Shown: in pieces, positions 50,660 to 59,900 of the stretch
Layout of the letters: every line of letters starts with the position of its first letter
Numbering within the stretch: position 1 is the first letter of the stretch
Source of the DNA: Chersky-840 sp035532735
Lineage (GTDB): Bacteria; Actinomycetota; Acidimicrobiia; Acidimicrobiales; UBA8190
NCBI GenBank assembly: GCA_035532735.1
Contig: DATKQM010000050.1
Location: 6,750-70,749, forward strand
DNA length: 64,000 nucleotides
Direction of reading: 5' to 3'
Made by a program: the position numbers and the translations under genes
The notes under the pieces: generated by a model
Database searches by the model: none
Seen by the model: the letters and a program-made list of their open reading frames with translations, nothing else
Told to the model about the DNA's origin: nothing

Positions 50660-52122
50660 GAGGGACATTCGGCGAACAGCGGATGCTCATCGACGGCGCG
50701 TTGGTCGACGCGTCGACGGGGGCGGTGTTCGAGACCGCCAACCCTGCCACCGAGGAGGTTCTCGGGGTCGTCGCCGACGCGTCGGCGGCCGATGCCGAGC
50801 GGGCGCTCCACGCTGCGCGCCGTGCTTTCGACGAGTCGACGTGGTCGACCGATGTCGCGCTGCGGGTCCGGTGTCTTCGCCAGCTCCAGGGTGCCATGCG
50901 GTCGCACGGCGAGGAGTTGCGGGCCATGACCATCGCCGAGACGGGGTCACCGTTGTTCATGACGCGTTCGGCCCAGCTCGACGATCCCGTGGAGGCTTTG
51001 GGATGGGTGGCCGATCTGGCCGAGTCGTATGAGTGGATGACAGACCTTGGCAGGGCGGAGCCCTTGGGGATGCCCGCGCAGCGGTGGCTCTGTCGTGAGC
51101 CCGCCGGCGTGGTGGCCGCCATCACACCGTGGAACGTCCCCCATCAGATCAACCTGGCCAAGTTGGGCCCGGCGCTGGCCGCGGGCAACACTGTCATCTT
51201 GAAGCCCGCCCCCGACACCCCGTGGTGCGCCACCGTGGTGGGACGGCTGATCGCCGAGGAGACCGACATCCCCGCCGGCGTTGTCAACATCCTGCCGTCC
51301 TCGGCCCCCGCCTTCGGGGCGCTACTGGTCGACGACGATCGGGTCGACCAGGTGAGCTTCACCGGCTCGACCGTCACGGGGCGGACGGTGATGGCCCAGG
51401 CCGCGGGCACGCTCAAGCGGGTCTTCCTCGAGCTCGGCGGGAAGTCGGCGTTCGTTGTCCTCGACGACGCCGAGTTGGGCAGTGCCTGTGGGGTGGCGGC
51501 CTTCACCGTGTGCGTCCATGCTGGACAGGGATGCGCCATCACGACGCGTCTGGTGGTCCCGAGAGAACAGTTCGACGACGCGGTCGACATCACCGCCGCC
51601 GCGCTCGGCAACCTACCGGCCGGCGACCCGACCGACCCCGGCACCATTTGCGGACCGCTCATCAACGCCCGCCAACGCGACCGGGTGGAGCGGTACATCG
51701 ACATGGCGCGTCACGAGGGCGGGACGATCGTGGTGGGTGGGGGCCGGCCGGCCGAGCAGACCAGGGGGTTCTTCATCGATCCGACCCTGATCGTCGGGAT
51801 CGGCAACGATTCCCCCGTGGCACGAGACGAGATCTTCGGTCCGGTCCTCGTCGTCATTCCCCACGACGGGGACGACGACGCGCTTCGGATCGCCAACGAT
51901 TCCCCCTACGGGCTGTCGGGCTCGGTGTGGTCCGGGGACAGGGACCGGGCCATGGCCGTGGCGGGGCGCCTGCGGACCGGGACCGTGGGTGTCAACGGTG
52001 GCGTCTGGTACAGCCCCGACGTCCCTTTCGGCGGCTACAAGCAGTCCGGGATCGGGCGGGAGATGGGTGTGGCCGGTTTCGAGGAGTACCTCGAGACCAA
52101 GGTCGTGGCGGAGCCGGCATGA
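50656..52122 (+). CDS. Aldehyde dehydrogenase (AldA-like)
   Basis: A 488-residue NAD(P)-dependent ALDH. Catalytic Cys is in HAGQGCAITTR, the general base Glu in FLELGGKSAF, the cofactor segment is FTGSTVTGRTV, and the N-capping Asn is in TPWNVPHQINL. It resembles Rv0768 (aldA) and would take the aldehyde made by a P450 or alcohol dehydrogenase to the acid. The GTG at 50656 overlaps the previous stop and ATGA links it to the next gene. Confidence 0.92.
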   Translation: MRGTFGEQRMLIDGALVDASTGAVFETANPATEEVLGVVADASAADAERALHAARRAFDESTWSTDVALRVRCLRQLQGAMRSHGEELRAMTIAETGSPLFMTRSAQLDDPVEALGWVADLAESYEWMTDLGRAEPLGMPAQRWLCREPAGVVAAITPWNVPHQINLAKLGPALAAGNTVILKPAPDTPWCATVVGRLIAEETDIPAGVVNILPSSAPAFGALLVDDDRVDQVSFTGSTVTGRTVMAQAAGTLKRVFLELGGKSAFVVLDDAELGSACGVAAFTVCVHAGQGCAITTRLVVPREQFDDAVDITAAALGNLPAGDPTDPGTICGPLINARQRDRVERYIDMARHEGGTIVVGGGRPAEQTRGFFIDPTLIVGIGNDSPVARDEIFGPVLVVIPHDGDDDALRIANDSPYGLSGSVWSGDRDRAMAVAGRLRTGTVGVNGGVWYSPDVPFGGYKQSGIGREMGVAGFEEYLETKVVAEPA

Positions 52123-52526
52123 GCGCGCCGAGGCGGCCACCGAAGCCCGACCGGGCGAAGGGCAGGGCCAAGATGCAGGAGGTCTACAACTTCACCGTCG
52201 ACCCCGAGGACGTCCCCGGGGATTTCGTCGCCTACACCGTGGACAACCTCTTCGGCGACGTGTGGTGCCGGCCCGGGTTGTCGGTGTTCGAACGGCGCCT
52301 CATGACCATCGGGGTGTTGGCGACGCTCGGGAAGACCGACCTCCTCGACGTCCAGTTCAAGAGCGCGCTCCACAACGGCGAACTCACCGAGGACCAGGTG
52401 CGTGAGATCGTGATCCACCTCACCCACTACGTGGGTTGGCCCCTGGCGACGGGGATCAGCGAGGCGGCCGAGCGGGTCATCGCCCGACGACAGGCCGGGT
52501 CAAAGGATTCAGGGGAAGGCTCATGA
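52119..52526 (+). CDS. Carboxymuconolactone decarboxylase-family protein
   Basis: A 135-residue helical protein: RLMTIGVLATLGKTDLLDVQF, SALHNGELTEDQVREIVIHL and HYVGWPLATGISEAAE form the CMD fold. The CxxC of AhpD is absent, so it is of the lactone decarboxylase or unknown type. Rv0771 of Mtb is of this family in the same gene set. The ATG overlaps the aldehyde dehydrogenase stop and its stop overlaps the SDR start. Confidence 0.88.
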   Translation: MSAPRRPPKPDRAKGRAKMQEVYNFTVDPEDVPGDFVAYTVDNLFGDVWCRPGLSVFERRLMTIGVLATLGKTDLLDVQFKSALHNGELTEDQVREIVIHLTHYVGWPLATGISEAAERVIARRQAGSKDSGEGS

Positions 52527-53281
52527 GCACCTACGACTTCTCGGGCAAGGTCGCTGTCGTCACTGGGGCGGGTCGGGGCATCGGCCGGGCTTATGCCGAA
52601 GGCCTCGGATCCGCCGGCGCCGCGGTGCTGTGCGCGGATATCGACGAGGCGGGTGCGAAGGAGACCGCCGAGATGGTGCTGAGCGCGGGCGGGAGGGCAG
52701 CCCCGATCCGGGTGGACATCGCCGATCACGATTCGGTGCAGTCCATGGCCGAGGTCGCCAAGGAACAGTTCGGCGGGATCGACTTCCTGGTCAACAACGC
52801 GGCCATCTTCGGCGGGATGAAGCTCGACTTCCTCCTCACCGTGGACTGGGCGTACCTCCAGCGGTTTCTCGAGGTGAACCTCCTCGGTGCCCTTATGTGC
52901 ACGCGGGCCTGTTACCAGTCGATGGCAGCGCGAGGTGGTGGGGCCATCGTCAACCAGTCCTCCTCGGCCGCCTATCTCTATGCCGGCTACTACGGATGGG
53001 CCAAGGCGGGGGTGAACTCGCTCACCCAGCAGCTGGCGCACGAGCTCGGATCGATGAACATCAGGGTGAACGCCATCGCGCCGGGGCCCACCGACACCGA
53101 GGCGACTCGGTCGGTGGTTCCCGACGAGTACATGCGCCAACTGGTGGGGTCGCTGGCGCTCAAGCGCCAGGGGAGCCCCGAGGACCTGGTCGGCATGTGC
53201 ATGTTCTTGCTCTCAGAAGATGCCCGGTGGATGACCGGGCACATCTTCAGCGTCGACGGCGGACAGGTCATGCGCCCGTGA
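52523..53281 (+). CDS. Short-chain dehydrogenase/reductase (FabG-like)
   Basis: A 252-residue SDR. TGAGRGIGRAYAE at about 15-27, FLVNNAAIFGG, catalytic residues in NQSSSAAYLYAGYYGWAKAG (Ser, Tyr, Lys) and the C-terminal TGHIFSVDGGQVMRP typical of FabG-like enzymes. It corresponds to Rv0769 in the Mtb set. The ATG overlaps the CMD gene and the stop overlaps the crotonase start, keeping the arm coupled. Confidence 0.92.
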   Translation: MSTYDFSGKVAVVTGAGRGIGRAYAEGLGSAGAAVLCADIDEAGAKETAEMVLSAGGRAAPIRVDIADHDSVQSMAEVAKEQFGGIDFLVNNAAIFGGMKLDFLLTVDWAYLQRFLEVNLLGALMCTRACYQSMAARGGGAIVNQSSSAAYLYAGYYGWAKAGVNSLTQQLAHELGSMNIRVNAIAPGPTDTEATRSVVPDEYMRQLVGSLALKRQGSPEDLVGMCMFLLSEDARWMTGHIFSVDGGQVMRP

Positions 53282-54072
53282 CCGCTGACGCAGGTGGCGA
53301 TGGTGCACCGATCGTGGTGACCGAAGCAGTCGGGGACGGCACCGTGCGACTCGTCCGGTTCAACCGCCCCGAAGCGCGTAATGCCTTCAATTTCGCGCTC
53401 TACGACGCCGTCACCGATGCCATCACCGACGCGGCGGTGTCGAGCGACGTCCACGTGGTCGTGCTCACCGGGACAGGTTCTGCGTTCAGTGCGGGCCAGG
53501 ACCTGAAGGAGATGGCCCAGCTCGTCACCGGAGAGGCCACACCCGAGGCCGCCAAGGGGTTCCGGGGTCTGCTCGACGCCGTCGAGTCATTCGAGAAGCC
53601 TCTCTTGGCCGCGGTCAACGGTGTCGGTGTCGGGCTCGGGTTCACGCTGTTGGCGCATTGCGATCTCGTCTTCATGGCCGACGACGCCCGCCTGCGGGTG
53701 CCCTTCGCCGAGCTCGGGGTGCCCCCCGAGGCGGCGAGCAGTTACCTCTTCCCCCGCACCATGGGGTGGCAGCGCGCCGCGTACGTGTTGTTCACCGGCA
53801 CCTGGATGGGGGCGGCCGAGGCCGTCGACGCCGGCCTGGCGTTGGCGCACTACCCCTCCGAGTCCCTGCTGGCCGAGACCCTGGCCGTCGCGGCGGTGAT
53901 CGCAGCCGCGCCGATCGACGCGGTGATGGCCAGCAAGCGGTTATTGCTGGCCACCCGCGGGCCCGAGGTGACAGCGGCGCGCGACCGTGAGGACGCTGCT
54001 TTCGTGGACCTCTTGGGCTCGGCGGCAAACCTGGCCGCGCTGGAGCGTTTCGGCACCGACCCGGGCTCCTGA
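53278..54072 (+). CDS. Enoyl-CoA hydratase/isomerase family protein
   Basis: A 264-residue crotonase. Oxyanion-hole segments are AFSAGQDLKEMAQL and VNGVGVGLGFTLLAHCD; the catalytic region has FAELGVPPEAASSYL with one Glu in the usual position. The GTG at 53278 overlaps the SDR stop. It is the last gene of the right arm before tRNA-Arg; it has no counterpart that I recall in the Mtb locus, so it may be a local addition. Confidence 0.9.
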   Translation: MTADAGGDGAPIVVTEAVGDGTVRLVRFNRPEARNAFNFALYDAVTDAITDAAVSSDVHVVVLTGTGSAFSAGQDLKEMAQLVTGEATPEAAKGFRGLLDAVESFEKPLLAAVNGVGVGLGFTLLAHCDLVFMADDARLRVPFAELGVPPEAASSYLFPRTMGWQRAAYVLFTGTWMGAAEAVDAGLALAHYPSESLLAETLAVAAVIAAAPIDAVMASKRLLLATRGPEVTAARDREDAAFVDLLGSAANLAALERFGTDPGS

Positions 54073-54161
54073 GGCCCCGAGAGAGAGTGATGTCCGGGCC
54101 CAGGTAGGATGACCGGCCGTTCCCGGAGCGGGCTTCGCGGTCAGCCCCAAGGTGGTAGCGG

Positions 54162-54235
54162 GCGCTTGTAGCTCAATTGGATAGAGCATCTGACTACGGA
54201 TCAGAAGGTTGGGGGTTCGAGTCCCTCCAAGCGCG
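54162..54235 (+). tRNA. tRNA-Arg (ACG), probable integration site
   Basis: Acceptor GCGCTTG/CAAGCGC, D arm GCTC-AATTGGATA-GAGC, anticodon stem TCTGA/TCAGA with loop CTACGGA (anticodon ACG), T loop TTCGAGT, discriminator G. A tyrosine-recombinase gene begins 113 bases after its 3' end and reads away from it, the usual arrangement for an island inserted at the 3' end of a tRNA gene. Confidence 0.95.
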
Positions 54236-54290
54236 CTGGAATCGAAAGAGCGTTGTCCCTGGTCAGGGCCCAAACCCCGGGTGGCCGGCA

Positions 54291-54341
54291 AAAGTAGGGA
54301 TCCACCGGTGGCACCGGTGACCTTACTTACGATCCTACTTT
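54291..54341. repeat. Imperfect inverted repeat with inner palindromes next to the integrase
   Basis: AAAGTAGGGATC (54291-54302) is matched by GATCCTACTTT (54331-54341), one base short. Between the arms are the palindrome CCACCGGTGG and a second copy of CACCGGTG. The site lies between tRNA-Arg and the integrase start, so it may be a recombinase or excisionase binding site, or a tRNA terminator. Confidence 0.55.
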
Positions 54342-54348
54342 CGGCATC

Positions 54349-55512
54349 GTGGGCGCCTGGGGCCAGGGATCGTTGCGGGAGCGACGGCCCGGCGTGTTCG
54401 AAATCCGCATCGCTGTCGGGATCGACCCGGTGTCGGGCCGGACCGTGCAGCGTTCGTTCTGGTTCCACGGGGAGCCCGACGACGCTGAGGAGCGCCGCCG
54501 TGAACTGGCCGCTCAGTTCGCCGAGTACCGGGCCGTCCGCCGCGCCGCGCCGTTCCTCACGGTCGGTGAGTTGCTCGAGCGGTGGTTGGACGCTCAGCAC
54601 GACTGGCGGCCGTCCACTTGGAGTGGGGCCCGATCGAACGCCAAGGCGCTCCGTGCGGATGCCATCGCCGGGCGACGGGTGGCCACACTTCGCCCGGAGG
54701 TGGTGCGCGTGGCCATGGCCCAATGGGCCGCATCGGGGGCCACGGTGTCGGTGGTCTCCGGCCGCTTCCGGGTGTTGCGGTCCCTCGGTTGGGCCCAGGC
54801 CGAATCGATCATCGATCGCAACCCGCTCCGGGACATGCGGGGTCCTCAACGACCGGGCACCCGGATGCACATCCCAGAGAACGACGTCCTCGCACTGCTG
54901 CGCATGTCGGAGGTGTCGGTGCAGAAGAATGCAGCGGCCTTTGACGGTTCGGTGAACCCGCAGAAATCCCTACACAAGGCCGAGCAGGTCCGACTGGCTG
55001 GTGCGGCTCGTGGCGGATTCAGGCGCCCGTCGCGGAGAACTTGCTGCCTTAAAGTCCAGCGACCTGGACGGTCGCGTGCTGACCATCGAGCGAGGAGTAT
55101 CGGCGGAGCAGATCGGACCCACCAAGACCAAGCGGACCCGCCGGCTCACACTCGGCCGGACCACCGCCGAGCTGTGGCGGGCCAGCGAGCAGACCTGGCG
55201 CGGGCGTGGTGTCGGCGTCCCGTTCGGCGAGCGGGTCTTCTCGCCGGACATCGACCACCAGCGGCGCCTCACGGCCAGCGGCATGGGCCACTGGTTCGCC
55301 GAGCTGTGCACGGAAGCAGACCTGGTCGGTGTCAGCCTGCATCACCTTCGCCACTCCATGGCCACGTTTCTGGTCGGCCGCGGCGAGCTGCTCCGGGCGC
55401 AACATCGCCTCGGCCACCGAGACGCCTCCACGACGCTCCGGAACTAGCCCACGCCCTTCCGCTGGAAGACGGCGAGGTGGCCGACGATATCGACGTCATG
55501 CTGGGTGGGTAG
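54349..55512 (+). pseudogene. Tyrosine recombinase (integrase), broken by two frameshifts
   Basis: A site-specific recombinase relic. From GTG 54349 the first frame gives an arm-binding domain and a core-binding SAM-like domain (FLTVGELLERWLDAQHDW, SGRFRVLRSLGWAQ). Near 54985 the coding continues in another frame: RLVADSGARRGELAAL (catalytic Arg), then HHLRHSMATFLV (His-x-x-Arg) and LGHRDASTTLRN. A stop comes exactly where the nucleophile Tyr is expected; adding one base to that codon restores YAHALPLEDGEVADD to the end at 55512. Thus one lost base destroys the catalytic Tyr codon. Sequencing error is possible but would have to occur twice. Confidence 0.85.
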
Positions 55513-55671
55513 CGGAAACCCATCGGTCGCCTCCCGCTGGTCAGTCGTGACCGCTGCGCCGGATCGACCCGGGGTAGTTGTGAAGGCAGGAATTAGCTGT
55601 CATGTGCTGGGGTGCTGACGAAGTGAACCGGCCTCCAGCTCACCGACAAGCGGCCACCTCCGACCTGACGG

Positions 55672-56925
55672 TCACAGGTCGTCGAGAAGCTCGTCGATGA
55701 CTTGCTCCTCGAAGACGGCCACACCGGCCTCGGCCATGGCAGGCGCAAGGGCACTGTCCCACGGCGACTGCGTCGGACGTCCAGTCAGGGCGATGCCGCC
55801 CCGGCCCCTGCGGACGGCCGCCCCGTAGTCGTCGGCGCCGAACTGCCAGGGCAGGATGGGCAATCGTCGTCGCAATGTCGAGAAGATGGAGAGGCCGGCC
55901 CAGTCGAAGTCGCCGTGGTAGCGGAGCGGGCAGCCGGCTCCGGCCAGCCGTTCCAGGAGCACCAGGCCGGCCGTGCTGGGGACGCCTTCGAGGCACACCA
56001 GTGTGGCCGCAGCCTTGCCCAGGCGATCGGCGGCAGTGGCCACCACGGCGGGATTCTCGCAGCAGAAGATGGTGGCGGGCGATTCGGGCTCGAGCTCGCC
56101 CGCCGACACCTGGCGAAGGGTCAGGCGAATTGGCTCACCGAAGTCGGCATGGTCGCGGACTGTGCCGCCGATAAGTTCGGTCGAGGTCCGGGGGCGCAGG
56201 TTCATCACCAGGACATGGCAGGAGAGGTCGTCGCAGACAACGCCAGCCGCCTGCCATGCCGCCCGCCATTCACCGGCGTCCTGCGGTGGTGGCTCATCGG
56301 CCAACGAACCCAGTGCATGCAGAACCAGGGTCCCCGTCGGCCGGCCCCGATCGAGTCCGTGGGCGTCGCCCGTCGTCTCGGCCGCCAGCACGGCGAGGCC
56401 GACGCCGTCGGCGGGAAGGTGGACCACCACATCGAGCGCCCGGCCGACCAGATGCTCGACCCCGTCCGCTCCGGCCAGGCGGGCCGCCAGGCCCGAACCC
56501 CGCAGGCTTGTGAGCCAGTCGGCGAGGCGGGGGTCGGACACGACCGCTGGGTGGGCTCCGAGTTCAGCCCAAGTGGCCGCCCAGCGCCCAGCGGTTGCCT
56601 CCTTCTCCGCCCGCCGGTCATGCAGCGGGCCTCCGAGTGCGGTCAGGACATCGATCAGGCCGTGGCCGGCGCTGCTCGTCCGCAGGACGAGGTCCAGGGC
56701 GTCGAGGCGCACCCGGACCTCGCGTCGGGGCCGCAGGATCCCGAGGAGCCCGGCGACTGCATCTGCTTCGACCCGGGTCAGCCCCTTGAGCACCAAGGGG
56801 GTCCCGTAGAGGGTCAACCCGTTGGCCTCGAGCCGGCGACGGGCGGCCCGCCAAAGTTTGTCGAGGTCCGGCCCGGCCAGGAGCTCGGCGACCTCGGGGT
56901 CCACCGACGCCCAACCAGTCACCAT
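55672..56925 (-). CDS. jetD: Wadjet nuclease subunit JetD (TIGR02679 type)
   Basis: A 417-residue protein. The C-terminal third is a Toprim-like domain: an acidic start at IFCCENPAVVATAAD, then VCLEGVPSTAGLVLL and the metal-site segment YHGDFDWAGLSIF. The N-terminal half (LYGTPLVLKGLTRVEADAVAGLLG) matches the DUF3323/TIGR02679 family. In Wadjet, JetD cuts the DNA trapped by the SMC-like JetABC complex. It is the last gene of the cluster, seven bases after the JetC stop. Its size equals the type II family rather than the type I JetD. Confidence 0.88.
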   Translation of the reverse strand: MVTGWASVDPEVAELLAGPDLDKLWRAARRRLEANGLTLYGTPLVLKGLTRVEADAVAGLLGILRPRREVRVRLDALDLVLRTSSAGHGLIDVLTALGGPLHDRRAEKEATAGRWAATWAELGAHPAVVSDPRLADWLTSLRGSGLAARLAGADGVEHLVGRALDVVVHLPADGVGLAVLAAETTGDAHGLDRGRPTGTLVLHALGSLADEPPPQDAGEWRAAWQAAGVVCDDLSCHVLVMNLRPRTSTELIGGTVRDHADFGEPIRLTLRQVSAGELEPESPATIFCCENPAVVATAADRLGKAAATLVCLEGVPSTAGLVLLERLAGAGCPLRYHGDFDWAGLSIFSTLRRRLPILPWQFGADDYGAAVRRGRGGIALTGRPTQSPWDSALAPAMAEAGVAVFEEQVIDELLDDL

Positions 56926-56932
56926 GAGCGAC

Positions 56933-59900
56933 TCAACGCGAGAGCTCCGTCATCACTGTCTGGTTCAGGCGGACCAGCGTCAGGGTTGGCTCCTCGACCA
57001 GGGCACCACCGTCCCACCGCATGGGCATGGAGCTGACCCCCTCGGCCGGCGGGCGCCGCAGCAGGTCGTAGATCATCACACCCGGCACCTGCTCGTAGGC
57101 ACCCCAGAGCTCGTGCCCGGTCATGATCACGTCGAGGTCGAATCGGACCAGGAGACCCATGAGGTCGGCCCGCATGCCCTCGTCGATGCCAGCGAACGCC
57201 TCGTCCAGCGCGATCAGGCGCGGCGCCCCGTCTCCGGCTGCGTTGTAGTGGGCGGCAGCGGCGGCGAACAGGGGCAGGTGGAGTGAGACCGACTGCTCGC
57301 CGCCGGAGAGGCTGCGGAACACCGACCGGGTCAGCTGCCTGCTCCCCCCGGTCGGCAGCACCAGGAACGGCACGAAGGAGTGCCAGGCCCGGTAGTCGAA
57401 CACCCTGGCCAGCACGGCCTCGTAGCCCGCTCCCGGGTTGGCTGCCCGCTCCTGAGCGATGGCACCGGCGAAGAATCGGCGCAGGCGCTCGCGCTCGTCC
57501 GGGCCCAGCAGCTCAGGGGTCTTCCGGAGCAGATCCATGGCGTCCTGCTGGGCCGTCGAGGCCTGGTCGAGCTGCCATCGGAGCCGGACCCGGAGCCCGC
57601 TGGCCGTGGGCGTGTCGCGAAGGCAGGTGTTGATGTCTTCCACCAGGTCGTGCGCGTTGTTGAGCAGGTCCCGGAGTGCCTCCGACACCCGGGTGAGCAG
57701 GTGGCGCTCGAAGATTTCCTGGTCGCGCTCATCGAGCAACGCGATGTGCTGGGCGACCTGCGCCGCCAGCTCGCGGGCCAGCTGGAGGACTGAGATCGTT
57801 CCCGTCTCGGACGTCACCTGGACGATTCCCACACCGTCGTCGTGGATCTGGGATGGCTCGAAGCCCTGTCGTAGACTGTCCATGAGGACGCGGTAGGCGG
57901 TGTCCAGCTGGTTTGTGGCGGTCCGGACCGACTCGGGTCCGGTGTCGACGTCGCCGGTGGCCCGGACCACGAAACGGCACAGCTCGACCGGGTCGGTGGG
58001 GATCGTTGCCACGGCGGCGTCGCCGGACTCCTCGCCGGCACCCTTGGATACCGCGTCCCACACCTCGGCCCGGGTCAGGACGGCGGCGGTCGACAGTTGC
58101 ACCTCGACGGCTCGGTCCGCCCGCTCCACCCCCTCGGTGGCCGAGTCCGCCGAGGACCTCGCCGAGCCGACCTCGGCGCTCCGCGCGATGGTGGCCTGGG
58201 TCATCTCGGCCACCCGGCCCTTCAGAGCCATCATCTCGTCCTGGAGCTCCTGTCGCCGGCGCAGGGGCGCTTCGGCCTCGGTGCCCAACTGCTGGCGCAT
58301 CTCGGCCACCCGAGCCGCCAGACCCTGGGCATGCTCGTCGGCTGTCCGGTGCTCCTGCACTCGTCGATCCAGGGCCTCATCGCATCCCTGCAGCCGATCG
58401 GTCATCTCATCGGCCTGGCGGCCGAGCTGGTCCACCCGATCGACCAGCCGAAGCAGTTCGCCCGCCAGCTCCTCATAGCCGCGAACCGCCGAGGTGGCAT
58501 CGTCGAGCCCGAGCGGATCGGTCGGCAGGCTGAGGCGGGTTGCCCCGGTCCGTACCATCTGGGCGGCTAGAGCGGCCTCCTTCCGGCGTTCGACAGCGGC
58601 TGTCCGGTCGCGCTCGGCCGTGGCCTTCCGCTCGGAGGCCACGATGGCGGCACGGTCGCGGTCCGCTCGAGCGGTGGTCACGGCGTCGGAGGGCGGAAGT
58701 GACGCCTCAGCGGCATCGAGCTCGGTGAGCTGGAGATCGGCGGCGAGCCGCTCCTCGTCCACGGCCCGAAGCTCCTGGTCGACGGCGGTCACCATGGCAT
58801 CGAGCTCGGCCAGCCGTCGCTGCCTGCGGGCCTCCCGGGCCGTGGACCCGATGAACTCCGCCGTAGGCTTGACGTATCGGCCGCTGAGCGGTCCGAGCGA
58901 GAACCGGCCGTCGGGGAGTACGCCGATGCCCGTGTCGGACAGGGGGATCGATCGGAGCACCGCTGTGACGACGTCGGGCCCCAGACCCGAACCCGCTGCC
59001 GGGTCCGCTGTGAGCACGTCCTCGAGGGTCGGTCCGTTCGTCTCTGGACCCGCCGTGAGCCACGCGTCGAGCTCGGTGCCGTCGGGAGGGGCGTCGGACC
59101 CCGAACGATCCGCCGACACCCAGGCGTCGAGCAGGCCGGCCGCCTGGAGGGCGGCCTCGATGCCCGACCGGTCGTGGTCGGCTACTCCGTCCCGGAAGTC
59201 GCAGCAGGCGAAGAGCGGCGCCCCGGCTCGGCCGGTCCGGTCCGCCGGTCGGACGGTGAGCCGGTCAGGTGCCGGCAGCGGATCGTCGGCCACCCGGTTC
59301 CGCTCGTCCACCAGCCGCTCGCGCTGGTCGGCGGTCTTCTGACGGCGATTGCCGATGTGGGCCAAGGCGACGTCTAGGTCCCGCCGCTTGGGGCCGAACA
59401 GTCCTTTCGCCACCTCGGCCAGGGTCGGCAACGTCCCACTACCCGCCCCCCCACCACCGGTGGCGACCTCCACGAAGAGCCGCCGTTCGTCGGGCCTCAG
59501 CGACCCGGTCGACCCGCACCACGCCTGGACTGCGGCGACCAGTGTGGCAACCGTCTCGTCGAGCTCTCGTTCCGCCGAGTGGCGTAGGGACGAGGCCTCC
59601 TCCGCCGCCTGCCCGGACGTACCGGCTCGGTCCTCGGCGTCGTCGGCCCGCTCGGTTGCGGCCCGTGACGACTCGATGGCCCGTCGGACCTGGCTGATCT
59701 CGTCCAAGCGGAACGTCGCCGGCGACCTGAGGGCGGTACCCAGGCCGGCAATGAGGAGCTCGTCGCGGCGGGATGACCACGACACGCCGGCTGCGTCGGC
59801 CGCTCGGGCCGTGTCGCTGAACTGGCGGTCGACCTCGGCCTCGGCGGCGCGCAGCTCTCCGGTTGCCCGCTCGGACTCGCTGGCCGCCGCGTTGCGTGCT

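Noticed and set aside
54349..55512. Programmed ribosomal frameshifting in the integrase
   Set aside because: No slippery heptamer or stimulatory structure is evident at either junction, and one event falls in the catalytic Tyr codon, which fits decay.
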